In this document: positions 33,770 through 42,416 of the stretch, in pieces
Position numbering within the stretch: position 1 is the stretch's first letter
Layout: every line of letters starts with the position of its first letter
Assembly: GCF_003001675.1 (NCBI RefSeq)
Contig: NZ_PVYW01000024.1
Span: 1-64,000, forward strand
From: Cohnella sp. SGD-V74
GTDB lineage: Bacteria; Bacillota; Bacilli; Paenibacillales; Paenibacillaceae
Direction: 5' to 3'
DNA length: 64,000 bases
Program-made: the position numbers and the translations under genes
The notes under the pieces: generated by a model
Told to the model about the DNA's origin: nothing
Seen by the model: the letters and a program-made list of their open reading frames with translations, nothing else
The model's database searches: none

Positions 33770-35227
33770 TCAGCACAGCGGAATGGAAAAATAAAACGCG
33801 GTCCCGCGCCCCGGCGCGCTCTGGAAGGAGATCGTTCCCCCGTGCGCCTCGATGATGTGCTTGCAGATGGACAGGCCTAGTCCGGTTCCCTCGTTTTTGC
33901 GCGCAGCGGCGAAGTCGTTCGGTCTCCCCTGGAAATAACGTTCGAAAATAAACGGCATATCCTGCGGAAGAATTCCTCTCCCCGTATCCTCGATCGTGAC
34001 GGTTAAACGGTCCTCCTCCCGCTCGACGCCGACGCGGATCGAGTCCCCTGGAGAGGTGTGCTTCAAGGCGTTGGCGACCAGATTGGAGATGACCTGCTCC
34101 AGCCGGTTCTCGTCCGCGTTAACGAGCACATTCGGCAGGCTCTCCGGCTCCGGCCCGATAAAGCTGACGCCTGCGGCGCGCACGGAATGCCCGATCGGCC
34201 GGAGAATGGACAGCAGCATCTCCCTGCTGTACCGCTCCACCGGAGCGACGGAAATCTGCCCCAGCTCGCGCAGGGCGTGCAGGAGCAGATCGTCGACTCT
34301 CGCGGTCATTTTGTGCGTATGGGTTTGCATGACCCGCACGTATTCCAGCACCGCGTCCATGTCCGGGCACACTCCGGCTTCGATCGCCTCCAGATAAGCT
34401 TTCATCGTCGTCAGCGGCGTCTTGAGCTCGTGGGACAGATTGGAGATCAGCTCCTTCTGGGCCTTGTCCTGCTCGTCCCGCCGCTTGCTGAGATGCATGA
34501 TTTCCAGCCTCATCTGGTCGAACATCGCATACGCGTCCCCAACCTCGTCTCTTCGGACGTGCTCCGCCTTGCGCTCGTAGTCCCCTTTCAGAATCGCTTC
34601 CGAGTAGTCTTTTAATCGTACGATAGGTTGAAGAACGTCCCGCTTGATCTTGCGGTTGAGGAGCAGGAGCAGAGCGATGACGAGGAGCACGCACGCAAAA
34701 ACGAGCATGATCGGAAAAAGGAGGGGCGCGGAGGAACGATCCGGAAGGACGAGAGAGGCCGGCAGCGTGAAAATGGCGTTCCCGATCTGCGCTTGCGCCG
34801 CTTGGCCGATGATCGGGAAGGCGGCTTCGAAAGTCTCCTCGTCCGCCTTGGAGCGGTAGAGGTCGTAATGCAGCGCCGTCCTGACGTCGATCGCTTCCGC
34901 CGGCTGCGGCTCGTCGCCGGAACGGAAAACAACGCTGCCGTCCGGCAGCGCAAATAGCAAAGCTATGCCCTTGTCTTCGCTCAGTCGCCGCAAGTCGTCT
35001 CGGACCGCCTCGTCCCCTGCGGCAACGGCTTCGTGATTGCGTTCAAGGAACAGGACGATCTCGTTGACCTGAATGCGCGTCTGGTTGATCGCATAACCCG
35101 CGGGGGGCCTGTCCTCGCGTTCCTTCCACAGCAAATACGCCCCGCACCCGATCGCGACGATCAGGCAGACGGCGGCGGCGCTTGTCCATCTCGTTAACCA
35201 ACGGCCGACGTACATGGCATTCCCCAT
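33770..35227 (-). CDS. HAMP-containing sensor histidine kinase
   Basis: The 485-residue kinase has membrane helices at about 16-33 and 170-190 with a ~135-residue extracellular sensor between, a HAMP domain, HisKA with NLSHELKTPLTTMKAYLEAI (His266) and a HATPase with NLVANALKHT, DTGRGI and EGTGLGLSIC. The large extracellular loop separates it from the intramembrane-sensing BceS kinases that usually accompany peptide-detoxification transporters. It begins eight bases after the response regulator stop; an internal ATG at 35215 with GGATGGGG upstream is an alternative start. It probably phosphorylates the regulator at 35235-35930. Confidence 0.9.
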   Translation of the reverse strand: MGNAMYVGRWLTRWTSAAAVCLIVAIGCGAYLLWKEREDRPPAGYAINQTRIQVNEIVLFLERNHEAVAAGDEAVRDDLRRLSEDKGIALLFALPDGSVVFRSGDEPQPAEAIDVRTALHYDLYRSKADEETFEAAFPIIGQAAQAQIGNAIFTLPASLVLPDRSSAPLLFPIMLVFACVLLVIALLLLLNRKIKRDVLQPIVRLKDYSEAILKGDYERKAEHVRRDEVGDAYAMFDQMRLEIMHLSKRRDEQDKAQKELISNLSHELKTPLTTMKAYLEAIEAGVCPDMDAVLEYVRVMQTHTHKMTARVDDLLLHALRELGQISVAPVERYSREMLLSILRPIGHSVRAAGVSFIGPEPESLPNVLVNADENRLEQVISNLVANALKHTSPGDSIRVGVEREEDRLTVTIEDTGRGILPQDMPFIFERYFQGRPNDFAAARKNEGTGLGLSICKHIIEAHGGTISFQSAPGRGTAFYFSIPLC

Positions 35228-35234
35228 CCTGCAT

Positions 35235-35930
35235 CTAATCCGAGCTGAATTTGTAACCGACGCCCCATACGGTCCGGATATAGGTCGGTTTGGACGGATC
35301 GGCTTCCAGCTTCTCTCTTAATCTGCGAATATAAACGGTAATCGTCCCCTCGTCTCCGAGCGCGTCGTACCCCCATACGGCGTCCAGCAGCTGGCTCTTG
35401 GTGAACACCTGATTGTTGTGCTTGGCCAGGTGGTGCAGCAGTTCGAACTCCTTGGCCGACAACGGAACTTCGCGCCCCGCAAGGGTAACCGTATAAGCTT
35501 TCTTGTCGATGACCAGGCGGCCGTACCGCAGCGCGTCGTCTTCCTTCGGCTTGCCGTTCATGCCGCCTCGGCGCAGATGGGCGTTGATTCTGGCCGCGAG
35601 CTCGCTGAGAGAGAACGGCTTCGTCATATAATCGTCCGCCCCGAAGCCGAGCCCGAGCACCTTGTCCGTGTCGCTGCCCCTGGCGCTCAAAATCAGAATC
35701 GGCGTGACGCACGTCTCCCGAATCCGTCGGCACAGCTCGATCCCGTCCATGTCGGGCAGCATGAGGTCAAGGATAATAAAATCGGGCGACTCCGCCTCGA
35801 TGAGCCTCAAGCCTTCCCGGCCGTTCTCGCCCACCCTCACGTCGTATCCGTTCACGGTCAAGTAATCCCGAATGACTCGGAAAATGTCCGGCTCGTCCTC
35901 GATCACGAGCACTTTCCTCCGCTGATTCAT
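35235..35930 (-). CDS. OmpR-family response regulator
   Basis: The 231-residue protein has a receiver domain with EDE (11-13), phospho-acceptor Asp55 (IILDLMLPDMDG) and Lys in MTKPFS, followed by a winged-helix output domain ending GVGYKFSSD. The ATG at 35930 has GGGGAG eight bases upstream; the frame extends to 35957 without a better site. It heads a minus-strand series of regulator, kinase, ATPase and FtsX permease, so the transporter is the most likely target. The nearest upstream gene, adaB, lies on the same strand about 95 bases away. Confidence 0.92.
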   Translation of the reverse strand: MNQRRKVLVIEDEPDIFRVIRDYLTVNGYDVRVGENGREGLRLIEAESPDFIILDLMLPDMDGIELCRRIRETCVTPILILSARGSDTDKVLGLGFGADDYMTKPFSLSELAARINAHLRRGGMNGKPKEDDALRYGRLVIDKKAYTVTLAGREVPLSAKEFELLHHLAKHNNQVFTKSQLLDAVWGYDALGDEGTITVYIRRLREKLEADPSKPTYIRTVWGVGYKFSSD

Positions 35931-36024
35931 CGTTCGCTCCCCATCCGCGAGCTTCATAGCTCCGTTCGCAAATCTAGTACGGAGTACATTATACCATAAT
36001 CAGGAAGAGAGGCGGCGCGATCCG

Positions 36025-36567
36025 TTAGAAACGGAACCGGTCGTGTCCGGCCGCCGACATCGAGGTGACGCCCTCCAGAGCCAAAATATCCCGCTTCATC
36101 TGCAGTCCGCCCCTGAAACCCGTCAGCGTGCCGTTCGAGCCGACGACCCGGTGGCAAGGCAGCACGACCGGCAGAGGATTGCGCCCGATCGCCGTGCCTA
36201 CCGCCCGCACCGCCGAGGACTTGCCGAGCACATCGGAGAACTGCTTGTAGGTCAGCGTCTTGCCGTACGGGATTTGGCTTAAGCCCGTCCATACGCTTGT
36301 CTGGAAAGGCGTCCCCCGCACATCGAGCGGGACGCCTTCGAAGCTGACGGGCTCCCCCGCGAAATACCGCTCCAGCCGTTCGACAATGCCGAACTGCTCG
36401 AACAGGCCGGGCGCTTCGGGAAGCTGCGCGTAATCTTCCGTGAATCCGGCCTGGGCCGCGACCTCCGGAGGGTAGATCAGCTCGCTGACGCCCCGCTCGG
36501 TCGCAACAAGCGTCCAAGGCCGGTTAAAGCCGACGATCGTCTGTCTGTATCTTTTATTTTCACTCAT
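36025..36567 (-). CDS. adaB: Methylated-DNA-protein-cysteine methyltransferase (AdaB/Ogt type)
   Basis: The 180-residue protein carries the alkyl-acceptor motif LPCHRVVGSNG with Cys138 and the preceding TPFQTSVW and AVGTAIGRNPLP. It removes methyl groups from O6-methylguanine by suicide transfer. The ATG at 36567 follows AAAGGAGG and overlaps the stop of the AdaA-like gene by eight bases, the same order as the Bacillus subtilis adaA-adaB operon. Confidence 0.93.
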   Translation of the reverse strand: MSENKRYRQTIVGFNRPWTLVATERGVSELIYPPEVAAQAGFTEDYAQLPEAPGLFEQFGIVERLERYFAGEPVSFEGVPLDVRGTPFQTSVWTGLSQIPYGKTLTYKQFSDVLGKSSAVRAVGTAIGRNPLPVVLPCHRVVGSNGTLTGFRGGLQMKRDILALEGVTSMSAAGHDRFRF

Positions 36568-37135
36568 CGTTGCTTCCTCCTTTATGTCCGCTGCGGTACT
36601 CCGTTGGCAAGACGCCCGTTCTCTTGCAAAACCATGCCGTAAAATGCGGGGGACTGGCATACCCGACCGATTCGCCGATGTCCGCGACGGAGGCCGCGGA
36701 GTCCCGCAGCAGCTTCTTCGCCTGCTCCAGCCTTACGCGCTCCGTCTTCTCTTGGGGAGAGTAGCCTCTCACCTGCTTGTACACCCGCTGCAGATGATAA
36801 GGGCTGATCGCCAGCGAATCGGCCAATACTTGCAAAGTCAGCTTCTCGCGGTAGCGCTTCCCGATGATCGCATCCGTCTGCTCCGCCAGCACCGCATCCG
36901 GCCGAAGCGGCCCGTTCTCCTCGGGCTTGCACCGCTTGCACGGCCGATAACCGGCGCGAACGGCCGCCTCAAGAGAGGGATAAAACGTCACGTTGACGGC
37001 GAGCGGGGTTTTGGCCCGGCAAGTCGGACGGCATACGATCTTCGTCGTCCTGACCGCAGTATAGTAAATTCCTTCGTAGGTCGTCTCCCGATTCACGACC
37101 GCTTCGTACACGCGATCGAACAATTGCCGCTCCAT
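36560..37135 (-). CDS. adaA: AdaA-type methylphosphotriester-DNA methyltransferase and activator
   Basis: The 191-residue protein combines an Ada zinc-binding domain with four cysteines (Cys35, Cys39, Cys66, Cys69 in CRPTC...PCKRC) and an AraC-type helix-turn-helix (SPYHLQRVYKQVRGYSPQEK; ASPPHFTAWFCKRTGVLPTEYR). In AdaA, methyl transfer from a phosphotriester to the first cysteine turns the protein into an activator of its own operon. Start ATG 37135 has GAGG eight bases upstream. A TATACT box lies just upstream (about 37156-37161), with no good -35, as expected for an activator-dependent promoter. Confidence 0.92.
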   Translation of the reverse strand: MERQLFDRVYEAVVNRETTYEGIYYTAVRTTKIVCRPTCRAKTPLAVNVTFYPSLEAAVRAGYRPCKRCKPEENGPLRPDAVLAEQTDAIIGKRYREKLTLQVLADSLAISPYHLQRVYKQVRGYSPQEKTERVRLEQAKKLLRDSAASVADIGESVGYASPPHFTAWFCKRTGVLPTEYRSGHKGGSNDE

Positions 37136-37261
37136 TCTATCGCCTCGCTTTCCTCCTTAGTATAAGGCAAACCGCCATCCCATAGTACGATTCGGCAATA
37201 GGAGCGCAACATTTCGACATCGTTCGGATACCGGACCGGCCGCCGTCGCCGCGCAATATTT

Positions 37262-37290
37262 TTTACAGATCCCGAGCATTGGAGTAGAAT
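37262..37290 (+). promoter_or_regulatory. Sigma-A-type promoter for the MATE transporter
   Basis: TTTACA, exactly 17 bases, TAGAAT on the plus strand, about 45 bases before the first usable start of the MATE gene. Confidence 0.65.
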
Positions 37291-37335
37291 ACAGGTATTC
37301 ATTCAAGTCATAACAAGAAAAGCAGTGATGGCACA

Positions 37336-38730
37336 TTGAAGCGCACAGCATCGGCCCTGAGAGGGCGAGCCGACTTCTGGCTGAACAAGCATTTTACCGG
37401 CAAGTCGATGGATTACAAGCAAGTGTTCGGCATTACCCTGCCGATCTTCGTCGATACTTCGTTCATCGTTCTGATGGCCATCTTGAATACAGCGATGATC
37501 AGTTCCTCGGGCGTCGCCGCGATCAGCGCCGTCAGCACGGTGGATACGCTCAACATTTTCATCATCAGCGTATTTATCGCTGTGGCGACCGGGGGAACGG
37601 TCATCGTCGCGCAGTACAAGGGCAGCGGCAACCGCGACATGGTGTGCCGCGCGGCAGCCCAAGCGATCTCCGCGGTCACGGCCTTCGCCTTGCTGATCAG
37701 CGTCGCCGTCATCCTCTTTCACAAACAGACGCTGGGCCTGCTGTTCGGCGGCGTGGACGAGGACGTGTTCCATAAGGCGACGATCTTCTTGGTGGGGAGC
37801 TGCATTTCGTTTCCGTTTCTGGCCGTGCAGCAGGCCGTGGGAGGCGTGCTCCGGGGAGTCGGAGAGACGAAAGCGAGTCTGGTCATCTCGGTGATCATGA
37901 ACCTCGCTTATTTTCTGCTGAATTTCGTCCTGATCAAGGGCTTCGACATGGGCGTCGTCGGCCTCTCTATCTCGTTGATCGCGGCCCGAGCGATCGGCGC
38001 GGCGGCTTCGTTCGTCTACCTGCTCAAGTACAATCACACTTTGCATTTTACGATGAAGCGGCTGTTCAAGCTGGATGTCGGCATTCTGAAAAAAATACTG
38101 TTCATCGGGCTGCCGTTCGCGGCCGAGCAGATGTTCTTCAACGGCGGCAAGCTGCTGACGCAGACGTTCATCGTCCAGCTCGGCACGCTGGCGCTGACCG
38201 CCAACGCCATCGCGGGCTCGATCTCCATGCTCCTGCAGATCGGCGGCAGCACGCTCAGCGTCGCGATCGTCACCGTCGTCGGGCAATGCATCGGGAGCAG
38301 AGATATCGAGGATGCGCGGAAGTTTATCAAGTCGTTCCTGGGCTTCTCCGTCGTTCTCTTCCTGCTGCTCACGGGCATCATTCTGCCCTTGTTCCCGCTG
38401 CTGATGAATTTGTACGCCGCGCCGGACGAAATCGTGCCCTCGATCTTCCATCTGGTGCTGCTGATCTCGATCGCGCAGCCGCTCATGTGGGCGCTGAGCT
38501 TCGTGCTGCCTTCCGCCCTCCGCGCAGCCGGGGATTCGAAGTTTACGTCGTTCTCCTCGCTGCTGACGATGTGGCTGTTCCGGATCATCCTGGGATATAT
38601 TTTGGGCATTACCTTCGGCATGGGGATTCTCGGCATCTGGATCGCCATGGTCGCCGAATGGGGCGTGCGCAGCGTCATCTTCGGCTTGCGATTCAAGGGA
38701 GACAAGTGGTACAAGCATAAGCTGGTGTAG
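37336..38730 (+). CDS. MATE-family efflux transporter
   Basis: The protein of up to 464 residues has about twelve helices and the MATE pattern (ITLPIFVDTSFIVLMAILNTAMIS; GVLRGVGETKASLVISVIMNLAYFLLNFVLI; LPSALRAAGDSKFTS). It should export drugs or metabolites by Na+ or H+ antiport. The start is uncertain: the frame opens with a TTG at 37336 without a strong ribosome site, and the ATG at 37408 (MDYKQVFG), just before the first helix, is the alternative. A good promoter lies at 37262-37290. No regulator is adjacent; adaA is divergent. Confidence 0.85.
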   Translation: MKRTASALRGRADFWLNKHFTGKSMDYKQVFGITLPIFVDTSFIVLMAILNTAMISSSGVAAISAVSTVDTLNIFIISVFIAVATGGTVIVAQYKGSGNRDMVCRAAAQAISAVTAFALLISVAVILFHKQTLGLLFGGVDEDVFHKATIFLVGSCISFPFLAVQQAVGGVLRGVGETKASLVISVIMNLAYFLLNFVLIKGFDMGVVGLSISLIAARAIGAAASFVYLLKYNHTLHFTMKRLFKLDVGILKKILFIGLPFAAEQMFFNGGKLLTQTFIVQLGTLALTANAIAGSISMLLQIGGSTLSVAIVTVVGQCIGSRDIEDARKFIKSFLGFSVVLFLLLTGIILPLFPLLMNLYAAPDEIVPSIFHLVLLISIAQPLMWALSFVLPSALRAAGDSKFTSFSSLLTMWLFRIILGYILGITFGMGILGIWIAMVAEWGVRSVIFGLRFKGDKWYKHKLV

Positions 38731-38772
38731 CCGAAACGTTCGTCCTGCCTGACGGATGGTTCCTTCGATTCA

Positions 38773-38801
38773 TTGAATTCCGGCCGATAGATTGGTAGAA
38801 T
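38773..38801 (+). promoter_or_regulatory. Sigma-A-type promoter for the DUF4261-like gene
   Basis: TTGAAT, 17 bases, TAGAAT, ending 45 bases before the ATG at 38847. Confidence 0.65.
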
Positions 38802-38846
38802 ATCCCTTTACAGGTTTTGATTTCTCATGGTCGAGGAGAGGAAAAA

Positions 38847-39950
38847 ATGACGGTTCAGCGGCAAGCGGCTATGGAGTCGATGATTGCCTGGCTATCCGAC
38901 GAACGCGAGCTCGGACAGAAGCCCAGCAAAATCGAGACGGCCGGCCAGTTCGATCTGCACGACATGCGCTATTATATGTTTAAGTACAAAAAGAGCCTGT
39001 TCGGCAAATGGCTTCTGGGCGTCTGCGGAGGTTACGAGCACCCGGCGGATACCGAGCATTGCGGACACGTGTTCAGCGAGATGCAGCCTTACGATCCCGC
39101 CACGGCGGAACGGGACGCTGTCGCGATGGTCGAGGCGATCCGCGAATATTGGATGAAGCAGGCGGCGGAGATTTCGTCCTCGCAAGCGGAGGAGGACGAC
39201 TCGCGCTCATCCGGCGTGTTCAACGGTTTTATTCTGCTGAACAGCAGCGAGTGCGATCTGCAGCTGATCAAGGCAAATCTGTTGAACGATTGGAACATTT
39301 CCGGTTCGCCGGAAGAGAATGAGGAAGAAGCGGAAGGCACGCTCGTGTTCGAAGCGGGCGGCTGCATGCTGGCAGTCAGCTTCGTCGACGCGCCGGTTCC
39401 GGACGGGGAAGCCGAGCGCAACGCCCAGTTCAACTATATGTGGCGCGAAGCGGCGGAGGTCGCCAAGACTCATGTGGCCCAGATCATTCTGGCCGTCTTC
39501 GACCGGTCCGGCTCTCCGCTTGACAGCGGCAAAATGTACGCCAAGCTGGCGGCAAGCTGCTTAAAGCTGCCCAATGCGATCGGCATCTACACGTCCGGCA
39601 CCGTCTTTCAGCCGGAGCTGTTCGTCGAGATGGCCGTAACGGCGCTGAGAGACGACGAGTTTCCCCTATTGAATCTGGTGCACTTCGGACTCGTGGCCGG
39701 GGAATCCGGCATTAGCGGATACACCTGCGGACTGAACGCTTTCGGCAAGGATGAAATTGAAGTACTGGACAGCCAAGCGAGTCCCGCCGAGCTGCGCGAC
39801 TTCCTCATCGACATTTCGGACTATATCGTCGTACAGGACGTCACGCTTCACGACGGGGAAACGATCGGTTTCTCGGCGGAACAGAAGCTCCCGATCACCC
39901 GATCGGAAGGCGTATACGTCGGAGGAGACAGCCTCAAGATCGGATTTTAA
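38847..39950 (+). CDS. DUF4261-like protein of unknown function
   Basis: The 367-residue soluble protein has no signal peptide or membrane helix. The middle (GFILLNSSECDLQLIKANLLNDW, LVFEAGGCMLAVSFVDAPVPDGEAERNA) and the C-terminus (YTCGLNAFGKDEIEVL, LIDISDYIVVQDVTLHDGETIGFSAEQKL) match what I recall of DUF4261 proteins of Bacillales; no activity is known to me. An acidic linker (EENEEEAEG) separates the N-terminal ~90 residues. The ATG at 38847 follows GAGGAGAGG. It appears to be a single-gene unit with its own promoter, and its stop is four bases before the foldback element at 39955. Confidence 0.65.
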   Translation: MTVQRQAAMESMIAWLSDERELGQKPSKIETAGQFDLHDMRYYMFKYKKSLFGKWLLGVCGGYEHPADTEHCGHVFSEMQPYDPATAERDAVAMVEAIREYWMKQAAEISSSQAEEDDSRSSGVFNGFILLNSSECDLQLIKANLLNDWNISGSPEENEEEAEGTLVFEAGGCMLAVSFVDAPVPDGEAERNAQFNYMWREAAEVAKTHVAQIILAVFDRSGSPLDSGKMYAKLAASCLKLPNAIGIYTSGTVFQPELFVEMAVTALRDDEFPLLNLVHFGLVAGESGISGYTCGLNAFGKDEIEVLDSQASPAELRDFLIDISDYIVVQDVTLHDGETIGFSAEQKLPITRSEGVYVGGDSLKIGF

Positions 39951-39954
39951 GCGG

Positions 39955-40176
39955 AAGGGACTGTCCTGTAAGTATACAGAGTCGTACCGAACGATTATCG
40001 ATGAATGAATGTTCATGGGCATCTATCTCCTACCGCTGCTATACGATCCTAAAATTTGAAATGGTAAACCCGTTACAAGGTAATTTTAGGACCGTATGAG
40101 GCAGTCTCCAGGAGATAGATGCCCTTCTTTTTTTCATCGATAATCTTGTACGCCCTTACTTATAGGACAGCCCCTT
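39955..40176. mobile_element. 222-bp foldback element, copy 1 (MITE-like or structured RNA)
   Basis: The ends are 20-base inverted repeats with two mismatches (AAGGGACTGTCCTGTAAGTA; the other end reads AAGGGGCTGTCCTATAAGTA on the opposite strand). Inside, GATTATCGATGAA pairs with TTCATCGATAATC, GGGCATCTATCTCCT with AGGAGATAGATGCCC, and GATCCTAAAATT with AATTTTAGGACC, so the whole element can fold as one long hairpin with a small loop containing AACCCGTTACAAGGT. A second copy is at 54629-54850. It carries no coding region. It lies directly between the DUF4261-like gene and the serine hydrolase gene. Confidence 0.8.
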
Positions 40177-40206
40177 GCTATGGAAAGCAAGGGGGAAACG
40201 AAGCTC

Positions 40207-41271
40207 ATGTATAGAAAAGGGATTATCTTGCTGCTCTTGTTGCCGCTGCTTGCTGGCGGATGCAGCCAGCGCGCTCCCTCAGGCCCGCCAGCGCCGACGC
40301 TCTCCGCAGCAGGCAGCGAAGCGGCTCTGGAAACGCCCCTGAAACTGCTGGACGCCGCGCACGACAAGATCAAAAAGGATTCCGGCGCATACAGCTTGCT
40401 GTTCGTCCGCGACGGCTCAATCCTGTACGAAAAATACTATAACGGCGCAACCCGATCCCAAGCGAATAATATCAAGTCCGTAACCAAAGTGATTTTATCT
40501 TCTCTCATCGGAATCGCGATCTCCGAGGGCAGCCTGCGCGGCGTCGACCAGCGCATTTCCGACTTTTTTCCGGGGTACGACTGGACGGGCGGCAAAGAAC
40601 GGATGACGATCAAGCACTTGCTTACGATGACCGATGGCCTGGAAATCGTGGAAAATTCCCCGCTGATGATGGAGATTTTCTCTTCCGACAATTGGATTGA
40701 CCGTATTCTGCGCCTTCCGCTGGCCCATCCGCCGGGAGAAACCTATAACTACAGTACGGCCAGCACTCACCTGCTGTCCGCCATCCTTGCGCAATCGACC
40801 GGAATGAGCGCCCTGCAATACGCCAACGAGAAGCTGTTCGCCCCTCTTGGATTCAGCGCCGATCAATGGACTGCCGATCCGCAAGGTCATTCTATGGGAG
40901 GATCGAATTTGTATTTGACCCCCGTCCAGTTGTCGAGAATCGGCCAATTATATGTGAATGGCGGAGAGTGGGACGGCAAGCGGATCATTCCCGAAAAATG
41001 GATTCAAGAAGCGACCGGCTTTCAATCCGATGGCGGCGGCCGGCCGAATTCGGCTTCTTACGGCTACGGCTGGTGGCTCCTGAACACCATTGACTCGTAT
41101 CGGGATCGGGACATCTACCTTGCAACAGGTTACGGCGCGCAATACATGATCATTGACCCTCATGCGCGAACGGTAGTCGTAGCGACCCGAATATCCGACA
41201 TTCCCCCAGACCAGGTTGTGGACCATTGGGATGCCTTGATCGCTGCGCTCTCCCAGCCTTTACAGCTATGA
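40207..41271 (+). CDS. Beta-lactamase-fold serine hydrolase lipoprotein
   Basis: The 354-residue protein has a lipoprotein signal peptide with LLAGGC (Cys19) and a class C beta-lactamase/esterase fold: the SxxK motif is SVTK (Ser91, Lys94), a tyrosine motif is near YNYSTAS (Tyr182), and GYGWWLL and YLATGYGAQYMIID fit the third region. Such proteins act as esterases, D-aminopeptidases or penicillin-binding enzymes; the substrate cannot be told. The ATG at 40207 follows AAGGGGG and starts a clear signal peptide; the in-frame ATG at 40180 would add nine polar residues and overlaps the foldback element end. The gene converges with the binding-protein gene, overlapping its end by six bases. Confidence 0.88.
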   Translation: MYRKGIILLLLLPLLAGGCSQRAPSGPPAPTLSAAGSEAALETPLKLLDAAHDKIKKDSGAYSLLFVRDGSILYEKYYNGATRSQANNIKSVTKVILSSLIGIAISEGSLRGVDQRISDFFPGYDWTGGKERMTIKHLLTMTDGLEIVENSPLMMEIFSSDNWIDRILRLPLAHPPGETYNYSTASTHLLSAILAQSTGMSALQYANEKLFAPLGFSADQWTADPQGHSMGGSNLYLTPVQLSRIGQLYVNGGEWDGKRIIPEKWIQEATGFQSDGGGRPNSASYGYGWWLLNTIDSYRDRDIYLATGYGAQYMIIDPHARTVVVATRISDIPPDQVVDHWDALIAALSQPLQL

Positions 41272-42321
41272 CCGCTCCGCAAAATGCCGCTCAAGCTCGT
41301 CGGCCAACGCCCCGATCTGTCCGAGTACGGAGATCGGATCGAAGTAGAAGAAGGTTTGGTAATCCAGCACGATGACGCGGTTGTCCCGAACGGCCGGCAG
41401 CTGTCTCCATACCCCGCTGTCGACGACTCTCTTCAGCTCTTCCTCGGTCGTTCCGTCCCATGAACAGAGAAACACGATGTCGGCGTCCGTATACTCCGGG
41501 AGCAGTTCCAGCGAGATATCCTGGTACTGGACGCCGCTGTCGATCACTTCGCGCTGCACCCTTTCGTTGGCTTTAAGACCGATGGCATGGTACATCGCTT
41601 CCCCGCCCCGTCCGAAGTTATCCCCGAGCACGGCAAGCTCCTGTCCGTTCGGATGAATGAGGGTCGCGGTCGTATCGGGTCCGATTATATCCTTCAGGCG
41701 CTCTCTGGCTTTGGAAGCTTCTTGCTCGTACTTCGCGAACCATGCGTCAGCCTCCGCTTCCCGGCCGAACAATTCGGCGAACAAGCGCACCTCTTCGCGG
41801 ATGCCCATCGTTGAATCGTAAGGCACGTAGACGGTGGGCGCGATTTTCGATAACGCTTCGTAATCCTCGAAATTGCTGTCGTAGATGACGATTAAGTCGG
41901 GATCGAGCGCCAGCACCTTCTCCAAGGACGGAGGCGAGCCGATGTCCTCGATGCTCTGTTCCCGTTCCTTCAGGAACGGGCTGCCCATCCACCATTCCTT
42001 GCTTGCCCCCACCACCGGGAAGTCCAAAGCCAGCAACGTGCCATGGTAGTAACCTGCGACCACCCGTTTGGGATGAGCCGGTATTTCGACGTCTCCGAGG
42101 GCGGTCTTCACGATGCGGGTCGCGCCTTCGTCGGACGGATCGGCGGAAGCAGTCGACTCGGATGCCGACGGAACGGCTGAGGCGCTGGCCGATGCGGGAC
42201 TCGGTGAAGCGGAGCTCGGCGCAGACTCGTTCTGCGAACTGCCGCACCCGGCAAGCAAAGCAACATAGATCATACTGGCAACGACGATCCCTAAGCGGAT
42301 TTTACGAACGGGCCTGAACAT
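41266..42321 (-). CDS. Iron-siderophore binding lipoprotein (FeuA/FhuD-like)
   Basis: The 351-residue protein has a lipobox LLAGC (Cys26), a long Ser/Ala/Pro linker, and a type III (helical backbone) binding fold: PKRVVAGYYHGTLLALDFPVVGAS, LALDPDLIVIYDSN, LRVIVLDYQTFFYFDPISVLGQI. It should bind ferric siderophores outside the membrane. GGGGGA lies nine bases before the ATG, and a near-perfect Fur box overlaps the promoter region 20-40 bases upstream. No permease or ATPase gene is next to it, so it must share a transporter. The gene encoding a Btr-like regulator lies just upstream on the same strand. Confidence 0.9.
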   Translation of the reverse strand: MFRPVRKIRLGIVVASMIYVALLAGCGSSQNESAPSSASPSPASASASAVPSASESTASADPSDEGATRIVKTALGDVEIPAHPKRVVAGYYHGTLLALDFPVVGASKEWWMGSPFLKEREQSIEDIGSPPSLEKVLALDPDLIVIYDSNFEDYEALSKIAPTVYVPYDSTMGIREEVRLFAELFGREAEADAWFAKYEQEASKARERLKDIIGPDTTATLIHPNGQELAVLGDNFGRGGEAMYHAIGLKANERVQREVIDSGVQYQDISLELLPEYTDADIVFLCSWDGTTEEELKRVVDSGVWRQLPAVRDNRVIVLDYQTFFYFDPISVLGQIGALADELERHFAERS

Positions 42322-42341
42322 TGTATCTGATCCCCCTGAAT

Positions 42342-42363
42342 GAAAATGATAATTATTATCGAT
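42342..42363 (-). promoter_or_regulatory. Fur box upstream of siderophore binding-protein gene
   Basis: TGATAATTATTATCG at 42347-42361 matches the 7-1-7 Fur consensus TGATAATNATTATCA at all but the last base, and the flanks (GAAAATGATAAT) extend it. It lies 21-42 bases before the ATG at 42321, where bound Fur would block transcription under iron sufficiency. The 95-base gap between the two genes holds nothing else clear. Confidence 0.85.
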
Positions 42364-42416
42364 GACAGCGTATCAGGAGTACAGAAATGTTGTCCATGCA
42401 GACAGATGATCAATAT

